NCBI RefSeq assembly: GCF_003228315.1
Contig: NZ_CP029693.1
Location: 6,296,501-6,360,500, forward strand
Direction: 5' to 3'
DNA from: Pseudomonas putida
Lineage (GTDB): Bacteria > Pseudomonadota > Gammaproteobacteria > Pseudomonadales > Pseudomonadaceae
Length of the DNA stretch: 64,000 nucleotides
In this document: positions 33,073 through 40,895 of the stretch, one piece after another
Layout: each line of letters opens with the position of its first letter
Numbering within the stretch: the first letter of the stretch is position 1
Made by a program: the position numbers and the translations under genes
Notes under the pieces: model-generated
Told to the model about the DNA's origin: nothing
The model's database searches: none
Seen by the model: only the letters and a program-made list of their open reading frames with translations

Positions 33073-33528
33073 ATGATTGAATACCCAGAGGGATTACCGG
33101 CGCCTCTTCGAGAGGGCTACGACTTCATGCCGGTGAGTCCCATAGCACGTACGCAACTGACAACCGGTCGGGCAATACAGCGTCGCAGATTCTCATCAGT
33201 TCCAACTGTGGCTTCGGTTTCCTGGATGTTTACAGATGCGCAGGCACAGCTTTTCGAAGGCTGGTTCGAGCATGTTCTGCTCTCTGGAAGCCTGTGGTTT
33301 CAGTGCCAGCTAAAAACGCCAATCGGCTTTGACGATTACCAGGCTCGCTTCACCGACATTTACAACGGGCCAACGCTTGTGGGTGTGAGCCTTTGGAGAT
33401 TCACAGCCAACCTCGAATTGCTCAAACGGCCAGTTGTGGATGCTGCATGGGTACTGTTCGCGCCTGAGTACATCCTGCAATCAAACATCTTTGACGTCGC
33501 GATGAATAAGGAATGGCCGGAGGCATGA
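33073..33528 (+). CDS. Tail protein downstream of J, unknown role
   Basis: A 151-residue protein starting MIEYPEGLPAPLREGYDFMP. The middle (VASVSWMFTDAQAQLFEGWFEHVLLSGSLWF) and the final NLELLKRPVV fit a small tail protein often found after J in Pseudomonas siphophages. Function not established; it may be a baseplate or spike adaptor. Confidence 0.7.
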   Translation: MIEYPEGLPAPLREGYDFMPVSPIARTQLTTGRAIQRRRFSSVPTVASVSWMFTDAQAQLFEGWFEHVLLSGSLWFQCQLKTPIGFDDYQARFTDIYNGPTLVGVSLWRFTANLELLKRPVVDAAWVLFAPEYILQSNIFDVAMNKEWPEA

Positions 33529-33586
33529 GCCTAACTCAACACAAAATCAAATTGCCTATCTGGCCAAGCATGCCTGGAGCTACAGC

Positions 33587-36241
33587 ATGACAATTTTCGC
33601 CACATTCAACCCGATCGGCAGCACCCACCCGAAAGATCTTATTGATAACGCCCAAAATCTCGATTACCTAATTCTCGGCCCTGCGCCGGCGTATCCAGAT
33701 CGGAGAAGCGTCAGCCGCCTATCCTGGGCTGGCATTGAGGCCGCGTTTGCTACGGCACAATCCCAGCGGGCTGCTGATTTCACCGCTGCCCAAAGTCAAC
33801 GCGCCAATGATTTTACTGCTGCCCAAAGTCAGCGTGCCAATGACTTCACTGTCGCGCAGAATCAGCGGACCAGTGACTTTAATGCCGCACAGGCCCAGCG
33901 CGCTGCAGACTACGCAGCATCTGAGCAAAGTCGCGGATATGAAAACCCTGTTCCATACGCCGCGGGCATTGTACTGACCCGGGTTACGCAGCTGATCCAG
34001 TACAATTCGGAGCTGTACAAGGCGAAAGCCGGCACCCTGCCGTGGACCACGACCGGGATCTGGGCGACCGACTCGGTCAAATTGGTTTCCATCGGTGATG
34101 CGGCTCTTCGCCAGCAGCTTGCCATGACTGGCGGGGCGAGCCTGGTCAACTATTCCGAGCGCACGGTAAAAGACAAGCTTGATGAGCACCGCAGCCTATA
34201 CGACTTCGTTGCAGCAAACGCTGGAAACGTTACGGTAGCCGTCACCGCAGCCGAGGCGTCCTCATCCGAATACATCGACCTGGCCGGCGGAACGTTTCAG
34301 GTGGCTTTACAAGGCGCCACGCTCACCAAAAAGTATTACGGCGGCACGCTGCTGGTGCTCAACCCTGCCGGTAATTACGGAAAGCTGAAGAACCAGGCGC
34401 CAGTAACCGATGTGCAGGTCGCTCACCCGCGGACAAAGTGTCCGGTCGTGGACTGGTCCGGCCTCAGCGCACTTTGGCTCGGTACGTCCATTCCTCACCA
34501 AGGGGTAGGGGTCGATGGATACCCTGAGCTTTTTGGTAAGACAATGGGGGTCGGCGTCACCAACATGGCGTGGTCAGGATCGCACGCCGGCTACGACGTT
34601 GGCGGTGACGCATTTGCCATCAGTACCATCGCCGCGCTGAGCATGACCGAGGACGACCGCCTCGCAGGCCTTGCAGCTTATGGCCCGAGCAGTGCCTACA
34701 GCGACACTTTTGACCTCATCACCAAGCCATCGCAGATGACTGCTGATTATCGAATCAGGCAGGCCTTCGGCAATACCCAACTCGGGTACGGCGTTGTGAT
34801 TCTGGACCATGCGCACAACGACATGAATCGCGCGCTTGGCACGAAAACGCCTGAAACCCAAACGGTAACCGGCGTGACTGTCGGCGCCACAACCTCGATC
34901 ACCCTGTCTGCAGTCGGTACGATTGCGGTGGGCGACGCGGTGACTTTGCGCGTCACGGGAATCCCAAAGTTGGACTATCTTTCCGGCCGCGTGCAGACGA
35001 AGAGCGGAAACACGATCACTCTGAGTTACAACAGCACAGGACACACTGGCACCTTCGCTTCCGGCACCGTGACTAAGCTGGACCGATCCACCATCATGGG
35101 GGCGTGGAGCTTCCTTGTGTCGTACATCCGGCACTCTTCGTTCATCGCCCAGGGGGTGTATCCGGTCATTATTACGGCGGGCGCCCCTAGCGAGTTCACG
35201 AACAACGAGCCGACGCCATCCATCTATTCGGTAGCAGAGAAAGTCCGTGAGTTCGCGGATACGCTGAGCCTCGGCTTCTTCGACATTGCGTATTTCATGG
35301 ATGTGAAGAAAGGCGATCAGCTCCGGTATTTCCCTGATGGTGTGCACGCGACGACAACCGCCACTCGCCAGGTACTAACGAACTTTTGGGTCCAGTGGGC
35401 ATCGGGCGGGGCTGCTCGCGTTATCAACCGTGATGCAGTGATTCAGCGCGCAGGTACAGCAGCGTTTCTCAAGAATCACGAACTGATCTACGACGAATAC
35501 ACGGATGGATTCAGCACCCCGTCGCTCGTCGAGGGCAAATCATCCCTTCTGCACTCTGACGACTTCTCGTCTGGAAGCCTGGCTGCATATACGACTGTCG
35601 GTGCGGTGTCTATCGTTGACGCGCCATGGGGGGCGGGTAAGTCGATGCGAGCGGTTCCGCCGCCGGGAACCGGGGTGTTCAACTACATCCAGAAGGCTCT
35701 TGCATTTAACTCTGCCATTGATGCGTCATTTGATTTCTATATGACGAATCTCGCCGGCGCAACCTCTGGCCTGATTAGTTTGTTTGACTTGGCGAACGGG
35801 GCGGGCCTGAGATACCTGCGAATTTCTTTGGTTGTCACTGCTTCAGGTGCGTTCCTGCGGGTTTCATATTTCAAGAACCCATCAGCCGACGTTGTAACCA
35901 TGGAGACAAACACCAAGGTGACGATGGGGGTGAAGCATACAATCCGGGTCAAGGTCAGAAAGTCGGTAACCGGCTTGCCAAGCGGGATTCTGTTGTACCT
36001 AGATGGCGTATTAATTACGCAGCGAATTACCGTAGACAACTTCGGCCAGACCAACCCAGCTGTGTTCATCCTCGGGGCGGTCGATAACACGACAGGGGTT
36101 ACTCAAAACCTGTACTACGGGCCAATCTCATTCAGCACAGCGGCGATCTTGGATACCACCGTCAGGGCGTCTGGAAGTTTCACCACCAACGACGGGAAAA
36201 CTGTCACGGTGGCCAACGGAATTATCACCTCAATCGTTTAA
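33587..36241 (+). CDS. Tail spike with SGNH/GDSL esterase domain
   Basis: An 884-residue tail spike. Residues 57-111 are five 11-residue repeats (AAQSQRANDFT type) that should form a trimeric coiled coil. Residues about 290-600 fit an SGNH hydrolase: S301 in LGTSIPHQG (block I), G331 (block II), H410-N411-D412 (block III) and D584 with H587 in PDGVH (block V), with a beta insertion at about 421-498. The C-terminus (630-884) is a beta-rich lectin-like or jelly-roll domain. It probably deacetylates the O-antigen receptor. The O-acetyltransferase encoded nearby may be its counterpart. Confidence 0.83.
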   Translation: MTIFATFNPIGSTHPKDLIDNAQNLDYLILGPAPAYPDRRSVSRLSWAGIEAAFATAQSQRAADFTAAQSQRANDFTAAQSQRANDFTVAQNQRTSDFNAAQAQRAADYAASEQSRGYENPVPYAAGIVLTRVTQLIQYNSELYKAKAGTLPWTTTGIWATDSVKLVSIGDAALRQQLAMTGGASLVNYSERTVKDKLDEHRSLYDFVAANAGNVTVAVTAAEASSSEYIDLAGGTFQVALQGATLTKKYYGGTLLVLNPAGNYGKLKNQAPVTDVQVAHPRTKCPVVDWSGLSALWLGTSIPHQGVGVDGYPELFGKTMGVGVTNMAWSGSHAGYDVGGDAFAISTIAALSMTEDDRLAGLAAYGPSSAYSDTFDLITKPSQMTADYRIRQAFGNTQLGYGVVILDHAHNDMNRALGTKTPETQTVTGVTVGATTSITLSAVGTIAVGDAVTLRVTGIPKLDYLSGRVQTKSGNTITLSYNSTGHTGTFASGTVTKLDRSTIMGAWSFLVSYIRHSSFIAQGVYPVIITAGAPSEFTNNEPTPSIYSVAEKVREFADTLSLGFFDIAYFMDVKKGDQLRYFPDGVHATTTATRQVLTNFWVQWASGGAARVINRDAVIQRAGTAAFLKNHELIYDEYTDGFSTPSLVEGKSSLLHSDDFSSGSLAAYTTVGAVSIVDAPWGAGKSMRAVPPPGTGVFNYIQKALAFNSAIDASFDFYMTNLAGATSGLISLFDLANGAGLRYLRISLVVTASGAFLRVSYFKNPSADVVTMETNTKVTMGVKHTIRVKVRKSVTGLPSGILLYLDGVLITQRITVDNFGQTNPAVFILGAVDNTTGVTQNLYYGPISFSTAAILDTTVRASGSFTTNDGKTVTVANGIITSIV

Positions 36242-36248
36242 TTGACAC

Positions 36249-36278
36249 GAAAGGCCCGCGATCGTGCGGGCTTTCTTT
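36249..36278 (+). terminator. Intrinsic terminator between tail spike and GH19 lysin
   Basis: GCCCGC and GCGGGC pair around GATCGT, with TTTCTTTCG after. The hairpin forms part of a 44-base unit repeated before the second lysin. Confidence 0.75.
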
Positions 36279-36297
36279 CGTCGGGAGAAAACATGCC
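36254..36297 (+). repeat. Repeat copy A: terminator, ribosome site and start of lysin 1
   Basis: Matches 38307-38350 at 37 of 44 positions without gaps, from the hairpin through GGGAGAAA to ATGCC. The two copies bracket the GH19 lysin and the leftward acyltransferase pair. Confidence 0.75.
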
Positions 36298-36841
36298 AAT
36301 CACATCACAGCAACTCTTGCAGATCCTCCCAATGGCCGGTAAAAACGCCGGCGTTTTCGCGTCAGCCCTTGGCTTGGCCATGGATCAGTTCAAGATCAAT
36401 ACACGGCTGCGGATGGCTGCCTTCATTGCGCAAGTTGGGCATGAGTCTGGCCAGTTCAACTACGTGCGCGAACTGGGCGGCGACCAGTACCTGAGCAGGT
36501 ACGACACCGGCCAGCTAGCTGCTCGCCTTGGCAATACGCCCGAGGCCGACGGTGACGGGCAGAAGTGCCGCGGGCGAGGCCTGATCCAAATCACCGGTCA
36601 CGACAACTATCAGGCATGTAGTAAAGCCCTGTTCGGCGACGACCGACTGTTGCGCTCGCCTGGGTTGCTCGAGGATGCCGAATGGGCATGCAAGTCGGCA
36701 GCTTGGTTCTGGCATTCGCGCAACCTGAACGCCCTGGACGCTCGTGAATTCAATCAAATCACGCGACGAATCAATGGCGGTTTGAATGGCTTGGCCGAGC
36801 GTCTGGCCTTCTATAAGTCGGCGCTTAGGGTGCTGGTCTGA
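36293..36841 (+). CDS. Endolysin 1, glycoside hydrolase 19 type
   Basis: A 182-residue GH19 (chitinase-like) muramidase/endolysin. E51 in VGHESGQF and E60 in VREL fit the catalytic pair; KCRGRGLIQITGHDNYQAC is the typical GH19 lysin stretch. There is no signal peptide, so the holin must release it. ATG 36293 follows GGGAG. Confidence 0.9.
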   Translation: MPITSQQLLQILPMAGKNAGVFASALGLAMDQFKINTRLRMAAFIAQVGHESGQFNYVRELGGDQYLSRYDTGQLAARLGNTPEADGDGQKCRGRGLIQITGHDNYQACSKALFGDDRLLRSPGLLEDAEWACKSAAWFWHSRNLNALDAREFNQITRRINGGLNGLAERLAFYKSALRVLV

Positions 36842-36891
36842 TCGTAGATATATAATGGAAGGGGATTAGTCGGCCAGTACATCCAAGATGG

Positions 36892-36912
36892 GGAGCCCGA
36901 AGGCTCCATTTT
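36892..36912. terminator. Hairpin between lysin 1 and the leftward conversion genes
   Basis: GGAGCC and GGCTCC pair around CGAA, followed by ATTTT on the plus strand. It lies between convergent genes and may serve both directions. Confidence 0.6.
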
Positions 36913-36924
36913 CAGGAGTGAAGC

Positions 36925-37080
36925 TTACAGCGAGCCGTTTAGGTATCCACCTAAGAGAATTACGGCGACGACTCCGAAGACAGCGGCCAGAAGCCACAAG
37001 CTGTCCTTTATCGAAAGCGGTTCCGGAGGATCGTTGAACATTGGATCGGGATAAAACGATTCGTCTTTTTTGTCTTCCAT
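36925..37080 (-). CDS. 51-residue membrane protein next to the acyltransferase
   Basis: The ORF begins MEDKKDESFYPDPMFNDPP, followed by a single membrane helix (about residues 28-46) and ends GYLNGSL. TTAGGA lies eight bases before ATG 37080. It follows the acyltransferase gene by 48 bases on the same strand, so both are probably cotranscribed. It may be a partner or regulator of the acyltransferase, or inhibit a host envelope function. Confidence 0.7.
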   Translation of the reverse strand: MEDKKDESFYPDPMFNDPPEPLSIKDSLWLLAAVFGVVAVILLGGYLNGSL

Positions 37081-37128
37081 ATAATGTTCCTAACTAGCGT
37101 GGTGATCGCTTTAATTTTCCCGGGCGTC

Positions 37129-38244
37129 TCAATGGAGGTCCGGAATTTTGTTCGCAAGTTTTGCACTGTCACGTAACGAAGAATCGTATTTTTTAAGCGA
37201 AAATGCATGCAGTTTTTTTGCAAATACTGACCCTGCTTTTATGCTGTTGCGCTCTATCAGGACCCAAGAAGCGTAACCCAATATACAGCACAGCGTAATT
37301 GCGAAAATCTGGTTGAATACAATCCCTTGCTCAGGAAAATACTTCACTAACAACTGTTGAATAGGGAATCCCCAAAGGTATATTCCGTAAGAAATATCTG
37401 CTTTAGTTTTAAGTTTTATTATAGTGGTAAGGCTTGAAAGGTAGAGTATTGTAATGAATACGCCTGAGTACAAGACATATTGGGCTGCCGGGGATTTGCT
37501 CAAAAAGTAAAATAGAATCCAAAGGCCTGAAACACCGTAGATATTGATGTGTATATGGTCTTTGAATAAGGCGAGCATTGATCCAGCTGCGAAGCACGGA
37601 GCTAGCATGATGGCTAGCTTGGTCGTCGGCAAAAAACTGAGTTGATATTGTTCAGGCAAGAATGGGTTGACTGCAATAGTCAGGAATATTGAGAAGGCCA
37701 CCCACTTATACCTCGAGCCTCCAATCATGAAGAGGGCGAGCAGAACGGCGTAGGCTGCTACTTCATAGGATATCGTCCAAAGAGAGCCATTAACTGCTGC
37801 TTTGAAGTGGTTTGTTTCAAATACGCCTGGAAGTGGGAACGTGGCGGTAAGTAGTATGTTTTTTGTTACATAGCTATACGTGCCTGACTCTCGAAAGTAT
37901 TGATCGACTGGCAGAGTGCTGATAATTGGTCCTAATATTATCGCAGATACTACGGTCGTAAATATAAGTGCAGGCCATATTCGAAAGGACCTAGCAACAA
38001 TAAAATCTATTGGGGATCGCTTTGTAATCAAACTGTTTGTGACAACTAATCCGCTGAGAAAGAAGAATATGTTGACCGCCAGTGAGCCTGAGTAGTCGTA
38101 GCCTAAAAGGCTGGCAATAAAATCTTTCTCACCACCGTGCGGAACTAGAGCGTAGGCGTGTCCGTAAATAACCATACATGCTGCAACTACACGAAAAATA
38201 TCAAGATTATTATTTTCCCTGCTCAATAATGTAGCGAGCTTCAT
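37129..38244 (-). CDS. Acyltransferase-3 family O-acetyltransferase, probable serotype-conversion gene
   Basis: A 371-residue membrane protein with about ten helices, clearly AT-richer than the phage. Family features: NLDIFRVVAACMVIYGHA in the first helix with the key His, NIFFFLSGLVV, and RSFRIWPAL. Such OafA-type enzymes add acetyl groups to O-antigen or other glycans at the inner membrane. ATG 38244 follows AGGA. It is read against the late operon with its own promoter expected in 38245-38306, as lysogenic conversion genes are. Confidence 0.88.
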   Translation of the reverse strand: MKLATLLSRENNNLDIFRVVAACMVIYGHAYALVPHGGEKDFIASLLGYDYSGSLAVNIFFFLSGLVVTNSLITKRSPIDFIVARSFRIWPALIFTTVVSAIILGPIISTLPVDQYFRESGTYSYVTKNILLTATFPLPGVFETNHFKAAVNGSLWTISYEVAAYAVLLALFMIGGSRYKWVAFSIFLTIAVNPFLPEQYQLSFLPTTKLAIMLAPCFAAGSMLALFKDHIHINIYGVSGLWILFYFLSKSPAAQYVLYSGVFITILYLSSLTTIIKLKTKADISYGIYLWGFPIQQLLVKYFPEQGIVFNQIFAITLCCILGYASWVLIERNSIKAGSVFAKKLHAFSLKKYDSSLRDSAKLANKIPDLH

Positions 38245-38306
38245 CCTGCATCGTCCTAAAATCAATGTTGCTGATAGAAAATTTGCGAAATTGCCGTACA
38301 TCCCAT

Positions 38307-38331
38307 GCCCGTCATCGAGCGGGCTTTTTTT
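38307..38331 (+). terminator. Intrinsic terminator before lysin 2
   Basis: GCCCG and CGGGC pair around TCATCGAG and are followed by seven T residues. Confidence 0.8.
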
Positions 38332-38350
38332 CGTCTGGAGAAATTATGCC
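38307..38350 (+). repeat. Repeat copy B: terminator, ribosome site and start of lysin 2
   Basis: Second copy of the 44-base unit at 36254-36297 (37 of 44 identical). Confidence 0.75.
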
Positions 38351-38771
38351 TGTAACCGAAAAAGATCGCGACGTTCTTGCCAGGACTATATGGGGCGAAG
38401 CTCGTGGCGAAGAGATCCTTGGCCAGATCGCTGTAGGCTGGACCATCCGTAACCGCGTGTTCGACGGCAACTCTAAGTCATGGTGGGGGGAGGGCTACGC
38501 CGGCGTGTGCCAGGCCAAGTACCAGTTCAGTTGCTGGAACAGAAACGACCCGAATTACCCATACCTAAGCGGCGTGAAACAGATCCCGTTCCGTGAGTTG
38601 GCGCAGGCGCGGATCGCGGCTGACCAGGTGATTGATGGGAAGTCGCCGGATCTCACCGGTGGGGCCACTCACTACTACGCAGCCAGCATGAAGACGCCCC
38701 CGGCCTGGGCCGCGAAGGCGAAGCAGACTCTGAAACTGGGTGGGCACATCTTCTTCCGGGACGTGCCATGA
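38346..38771 (+). CDS. Endolysin 2, SleB-like cell wall hydrolase
   Basis: A 141-residue cell wall hydrolase of the SleB type: ARTIWGEARGEEILGQIAVGWTIRNRV with the catalytic E18, then CQAKYQFSCWN and ATHYYAASMKTPPAWA. It cuts the glycan strand of peptidoglycan. Having two unrelated lysins in one prophage is unusual. ATG 38346 follows GGAGAAA and the gene overlaps Rz by four bases. Confidence 0.9.
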   Translation: MPVTEKDRDVLARTIWGEARGEEILGQIAVGWTIRNRVFDGNSKSWWGEGYAGVCQAKYQFSCWNRNDPNYPYLSGVKQIPFRELAQARIAADQVIDGKSPDLTGGATHYYAASMKTPPAWAAKAKQTLKLGGHIFFRDVP

Positions 38772-39280
38772 CCCCCGTGGCGTGGAAGGTGGTCGCCGCG
38801 CTGGCGCTGATTCTGCTCGGCGTCGCCAGTGCCTGGCAGGCTCAGGGCTGGCGCTACGGCGCGCAGCTCGCCGAACAGTCGCGGTTGCACACTGACACCC
38901 TCAATCAGCTGGCCATGGTCGGCACCGCTGCGCAGAGGGCCGAGCAGGACAAGCGCCTGCTGCTCGAGCAGCGCCTTGCGGCCAGCGACCAATCCCACCA
39001 CGAGACTTTGACCAATGTTCAAAAAGACCAGGCGCGCCTGCGTGATCGCCTTGCCACTGCTGATCTGCGGCTGTCAGTCCTCCTTGCCGAGGGGGCAGCC
39101 GGTGGCTGTTCAATGCCTGCCACCGCCGGCGCCGGCGGCGTGGTTCATGGCGCCATACGAGCCGAACTTGACCCAGCGCATGCTCAACGAATTGTCGCCA
39201 TCACCGATGAAGGCGACCGGGGATTGATCGCGTTGGCTGCGTGCCAAGCCTACGTGTCGGAATTGACTCGCCGGCCTTGA
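38768..39280 (+). CDS. Rz-like inner membrane spanin
   Basis: A 170-residue protein with an N-terminal signal anchor (residues 6-24) and a periplasmic coiled coil (25-105), the layout of i-spanins such as Rz. It should fuse inner and outer membranes together with the embedded Rz1 (39015-39227) after the lysins act. Confidence 0.85.
   Translation: MTPVAWKVVAALALILLGVASAWQAQGWRYGAQLAEQSRLHTDTLNQLAMVGTAAQRAEQDKRLLLEQRLAASDQSHHETLTNVQKDQARLRDRLATADLRLSVLLAEGAAGGCSMPATAGAGGVVHGAIRAELDPAHAQRIVAITDEGDRGLIALAACQAYVSELTRRP
39015..39227 (+). CDS. Rz1-like outer membrane lipoprotein spanin, nested in Rz
   Basis: A 70-residue ORF in a different frame inside Rz. The lipobox LLICGC gives a mature lipoprotein starting at C20, with the proline-rich LPPPAPAAWF typical of Rz1. 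The nested position is characteristic of o-spanins. Confidence 0.88.
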   Translation: MFKKTRRACVIALPLLICGCQSSLPRGQPVAVQCLPPPAPAAWFMAPYEPNLTQRMLNELSPSPMKATGD

Positions 39281-39639
39281 AAAGAGGACGCGTGCGGATT
39301 CTCACCTTTGAGAGTTCGGATTTGGGTGCTCAGTTCGCTGATGTGCCTGTCTTTGGCCATCAGCTCACAGTTGCTCTTGATTTCGATATCACTGGCACGT
39401 CGGTTCGCACCAGTTGCCTCTGCCGTAGCGGCTGCGAGCTGGGCCCGGAGCGAGTCACGCTCCTTGGCAGCTTCGGCGTGCATTTCGACCAGGGTGAAGA
39501 TTTTCCCTCGCGCCTCGCGCAGTTGTAGGTTCAGCTCTTCGAATTCGTTTTCGTACATCCGCAGCTGGTGCCGGCAGGTTTCGAGCGGGGTAGGGCTGCC
39601 GAGCCAGTCATCGGTGTCTTCGATTTCAAGCGAGTCCAT
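39250..39639 (-). CDS. LexA-controlled coiled-coil protein at the prophage right end
   Basis: A 129-residue protein: an acidic N-terminus (MDSLEIEDTDDWLG), then a long coiled coil (residues 20-110) and a basic tail. It is read leftward from a LexA box 18 bases ahead of the start and converges on Rz. No family recognised. SOS control apart from the phage repressor suggests that it acts during the DNA-damage response. Confidence 0.7.
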   Translation of the reverse strand: MDSLEIEDTDDWLGSPTPLETCRHQLRMYENEFEELNLQLREARGKIFTLVEMHAEAAKERDSLRAQLAAATAEATGANRRASDIEIKSNCELMAKDRHISELSTQIRTLKGENPHASSFQGRRVNSDT

Positions 39640-39657
39640 GGGAGGGCCTTCTAAGTA

Positions 39658-39673
39658 CTGTTTTTTTATACAG
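39658..39673. promoter_or_regulatory. LexA box ahead of coiled-coil gene
   Basis: CTGTTTTTTTATACAG matches CTG-N10-CAG with an AT-rich centre and TACTGT/ACAGTA flanks. It lies 18 bases upstream of the leftward start at 39639. No gene is seen in 39674-39903. Confidence 0.8.
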
Positions 39674-39903
39674 TAATCGAGACGCGTGCTTTTCGCGAGG
39701 GTGATGCGACGAGACGGTGGGTTTATGGATGGTATACGTCGGTAGGACACCGGGGGAGGATGGGCGCATCTCGTACCAGTTTCTGTACCAATTGATGTTC
39801 CCTTGAGGGCTTGTAAGGGGTCTCAACGAGCGCTGAAACCCCCTATTTAGCGCCTTTTGAATACGCCAGCTAATCCGCACACATAGAATTATGGCTAATT
39901 ACG

Positions 39904-40278
39904 TCACGGTTCTTGCCAGCCCTCGACAGTGCCACTCTTGCTATCAAATTGCACGTACCCTTCGCCCGAATCTCCGTACTCCCAACTGGTGAAGGCGACA
40001 TTCGATCTGACCTTTGTCGGGCTGCCAAGTAACCTTTCTACGTCTGCCTCCGATAGCCCCTTTTGAATCCTTCGCCAGTTCTCTTTGCCTGGTGGAATGG
40101 AGGGAGCAGCATTTCTCTGCCGCAGTTGATCCTCAAGTGTGGCTACGCGACGCTCCAGGGTGCGAACGGTTTCCTCAAGCTTATCCACTCGAGATTCGGC
40201 GGTCGACTGCGCAACGACCTGTCCGCAGGACGCGACGAGAAAGAAGGAAAGTACGAAAAGATGACGATGTGTAATCAC
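39904..40278 (-). CDS. BamE/SmpA-like lipoprotein, prophage cargo
   Basis: A 124-residue exported protein. The signal sequence ends in the lipobox VASC (C18), followed by a coiled coil (29-57) and a small domain (65-124, with IQKGLSEADVERLLGSPTKV and TSWEYGDSGEGYVQFD) that fits the BamE/SmpA fold. Bacterial BamE helps outer membrane protein assembly. A prophage copy might alter the envelope of the lysogen. Function is inferred from fold only. Confidence 0.75.
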   Translation of the reverse strand: MITHRHLFVLSFFLVASCGQVVAQSTAESRVDKLEETVRTLERRVATLEDQLRQRNAAPSIPPGKENWRRIQKGLSEADVERLLGSPTKVRSNVAFTSWEYGDSGEGYVQFDSKSGTVEGWQEP

Positions 40279-40312
40279 TTGGTTCTCCCCTTGTATGGCT
40301 GTCCAATTGTAG

Positions 40313-40522
40313 TCAATCGGGCGTCATCATTACCGCAAGCGTCATTTTGATGAATTCCTCGTTGCGGTCGATTGCGACCAGGGCGCCACGAACGTTCTCG
40401 GCGATTTCGGTACCGCCGTGTTTCTCGACCCATTCTGTCAATTCCATGATCGCGGCCTCGAGTGCGAGTTGGTTTTCGTTGATCTTGAACAGCAGGGAAG
40501 GGAGCAGGTCGGAATGTGGCAT
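40313..40522 (-). CDS. Small helical protein at the prophage right end
   Basis: A 69-residue helical acidic protein starting MPHSDLLPSLLFKINENQLALEAAI. It looks like a small protein often found near the right end of Pseudomonas prophages, with unknown function. I see no gene in the remaining 200 bases up to the attachment site. Confidence 0.6.
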   Translation of the reverse strand: MPHSDLLPSLLFKINENQLALEAAIMELTEWVEKHGGTEIAENVRGALVAIDRNEEFIKMTLAVMMTPD

Positions 40523-40722
40523 CGCGGATCCTCGGTAATGAGGTCAGCGTAGCATTCCTTTGGATGGGTGGTTTCGTTCGGCAGGATGCCAGAGAAGGGG
40601 AACTACTGTAGGAATATACAACGCTAAGTTATTGATTCTTATAGGGCGATATGCTGGTTTTACGTGCGCTAAAAAACACCAGTTTTATCTTATAGATCAA
40701 CCGGTTATGATAGCCTCACGGT

Positions 40723-40771
40723 CACCTTGACATGGTGGGGGTCGTTGGTTCGAGTCCAATCGCGCCTACCA
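40723..40771 (+). pseudogene. attR: 3' fragment of tRNA-Val(GAC)
   Basis: The fragment reads CACC-TTGACAT-GGTGG (anticodon loop with GAC), then a variable loop, T arm with TTCGAGT, acceptor strand CGCGCCT and ACCA. The 5' half is replaced by phage sequence. It is the right attachment site. The core shared with attL is probably this 49-base stretch or part of it. Confidence 0.9.
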
Positions 40772-40800
40772 AACAAAATCCGCTCTGCTGGGCGGTCTGG

Positions 40801-40831
40801 AAGGGCCCACCGAAAGGTGGGCCCTTTTTTG
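40801..40831 (+). terminator. Original terminator of the tRNA-Val gene
   Basis: AAGGGCCCACC and GGTGGGCCCTT pair around GAAA and are followed by six T residues. It is now separated from its tRNA by the prophage. Confidence 0.9.
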
Positions 40832-40895
40832 TTGTCTGGCGTTTGGTGCTCGTACAGAAGCCCCATGCGCAGTGTAGTCAACGCAGGAAATGCAA

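Noticed and set aside
39765..39795. Direct GTACCA repeats near the right end as an alternative attachment site
   Set aside because: The repeats are only six bases, and the tRNA-Val fragment at 40723 gives a much better right boundary.
39626..39880. Leftward ORF of 84 codons near the right-end LexA box
   Set aside because: It crosses the LexA box and the start of the coiled-coil gene, and has no ribosome site.
40608..40630. Possible third LexA box near attR (CTGTAGGAATATACAA)
   Set aside because: The right half ends in CAA instead of CAG and no gene start follows it closely.
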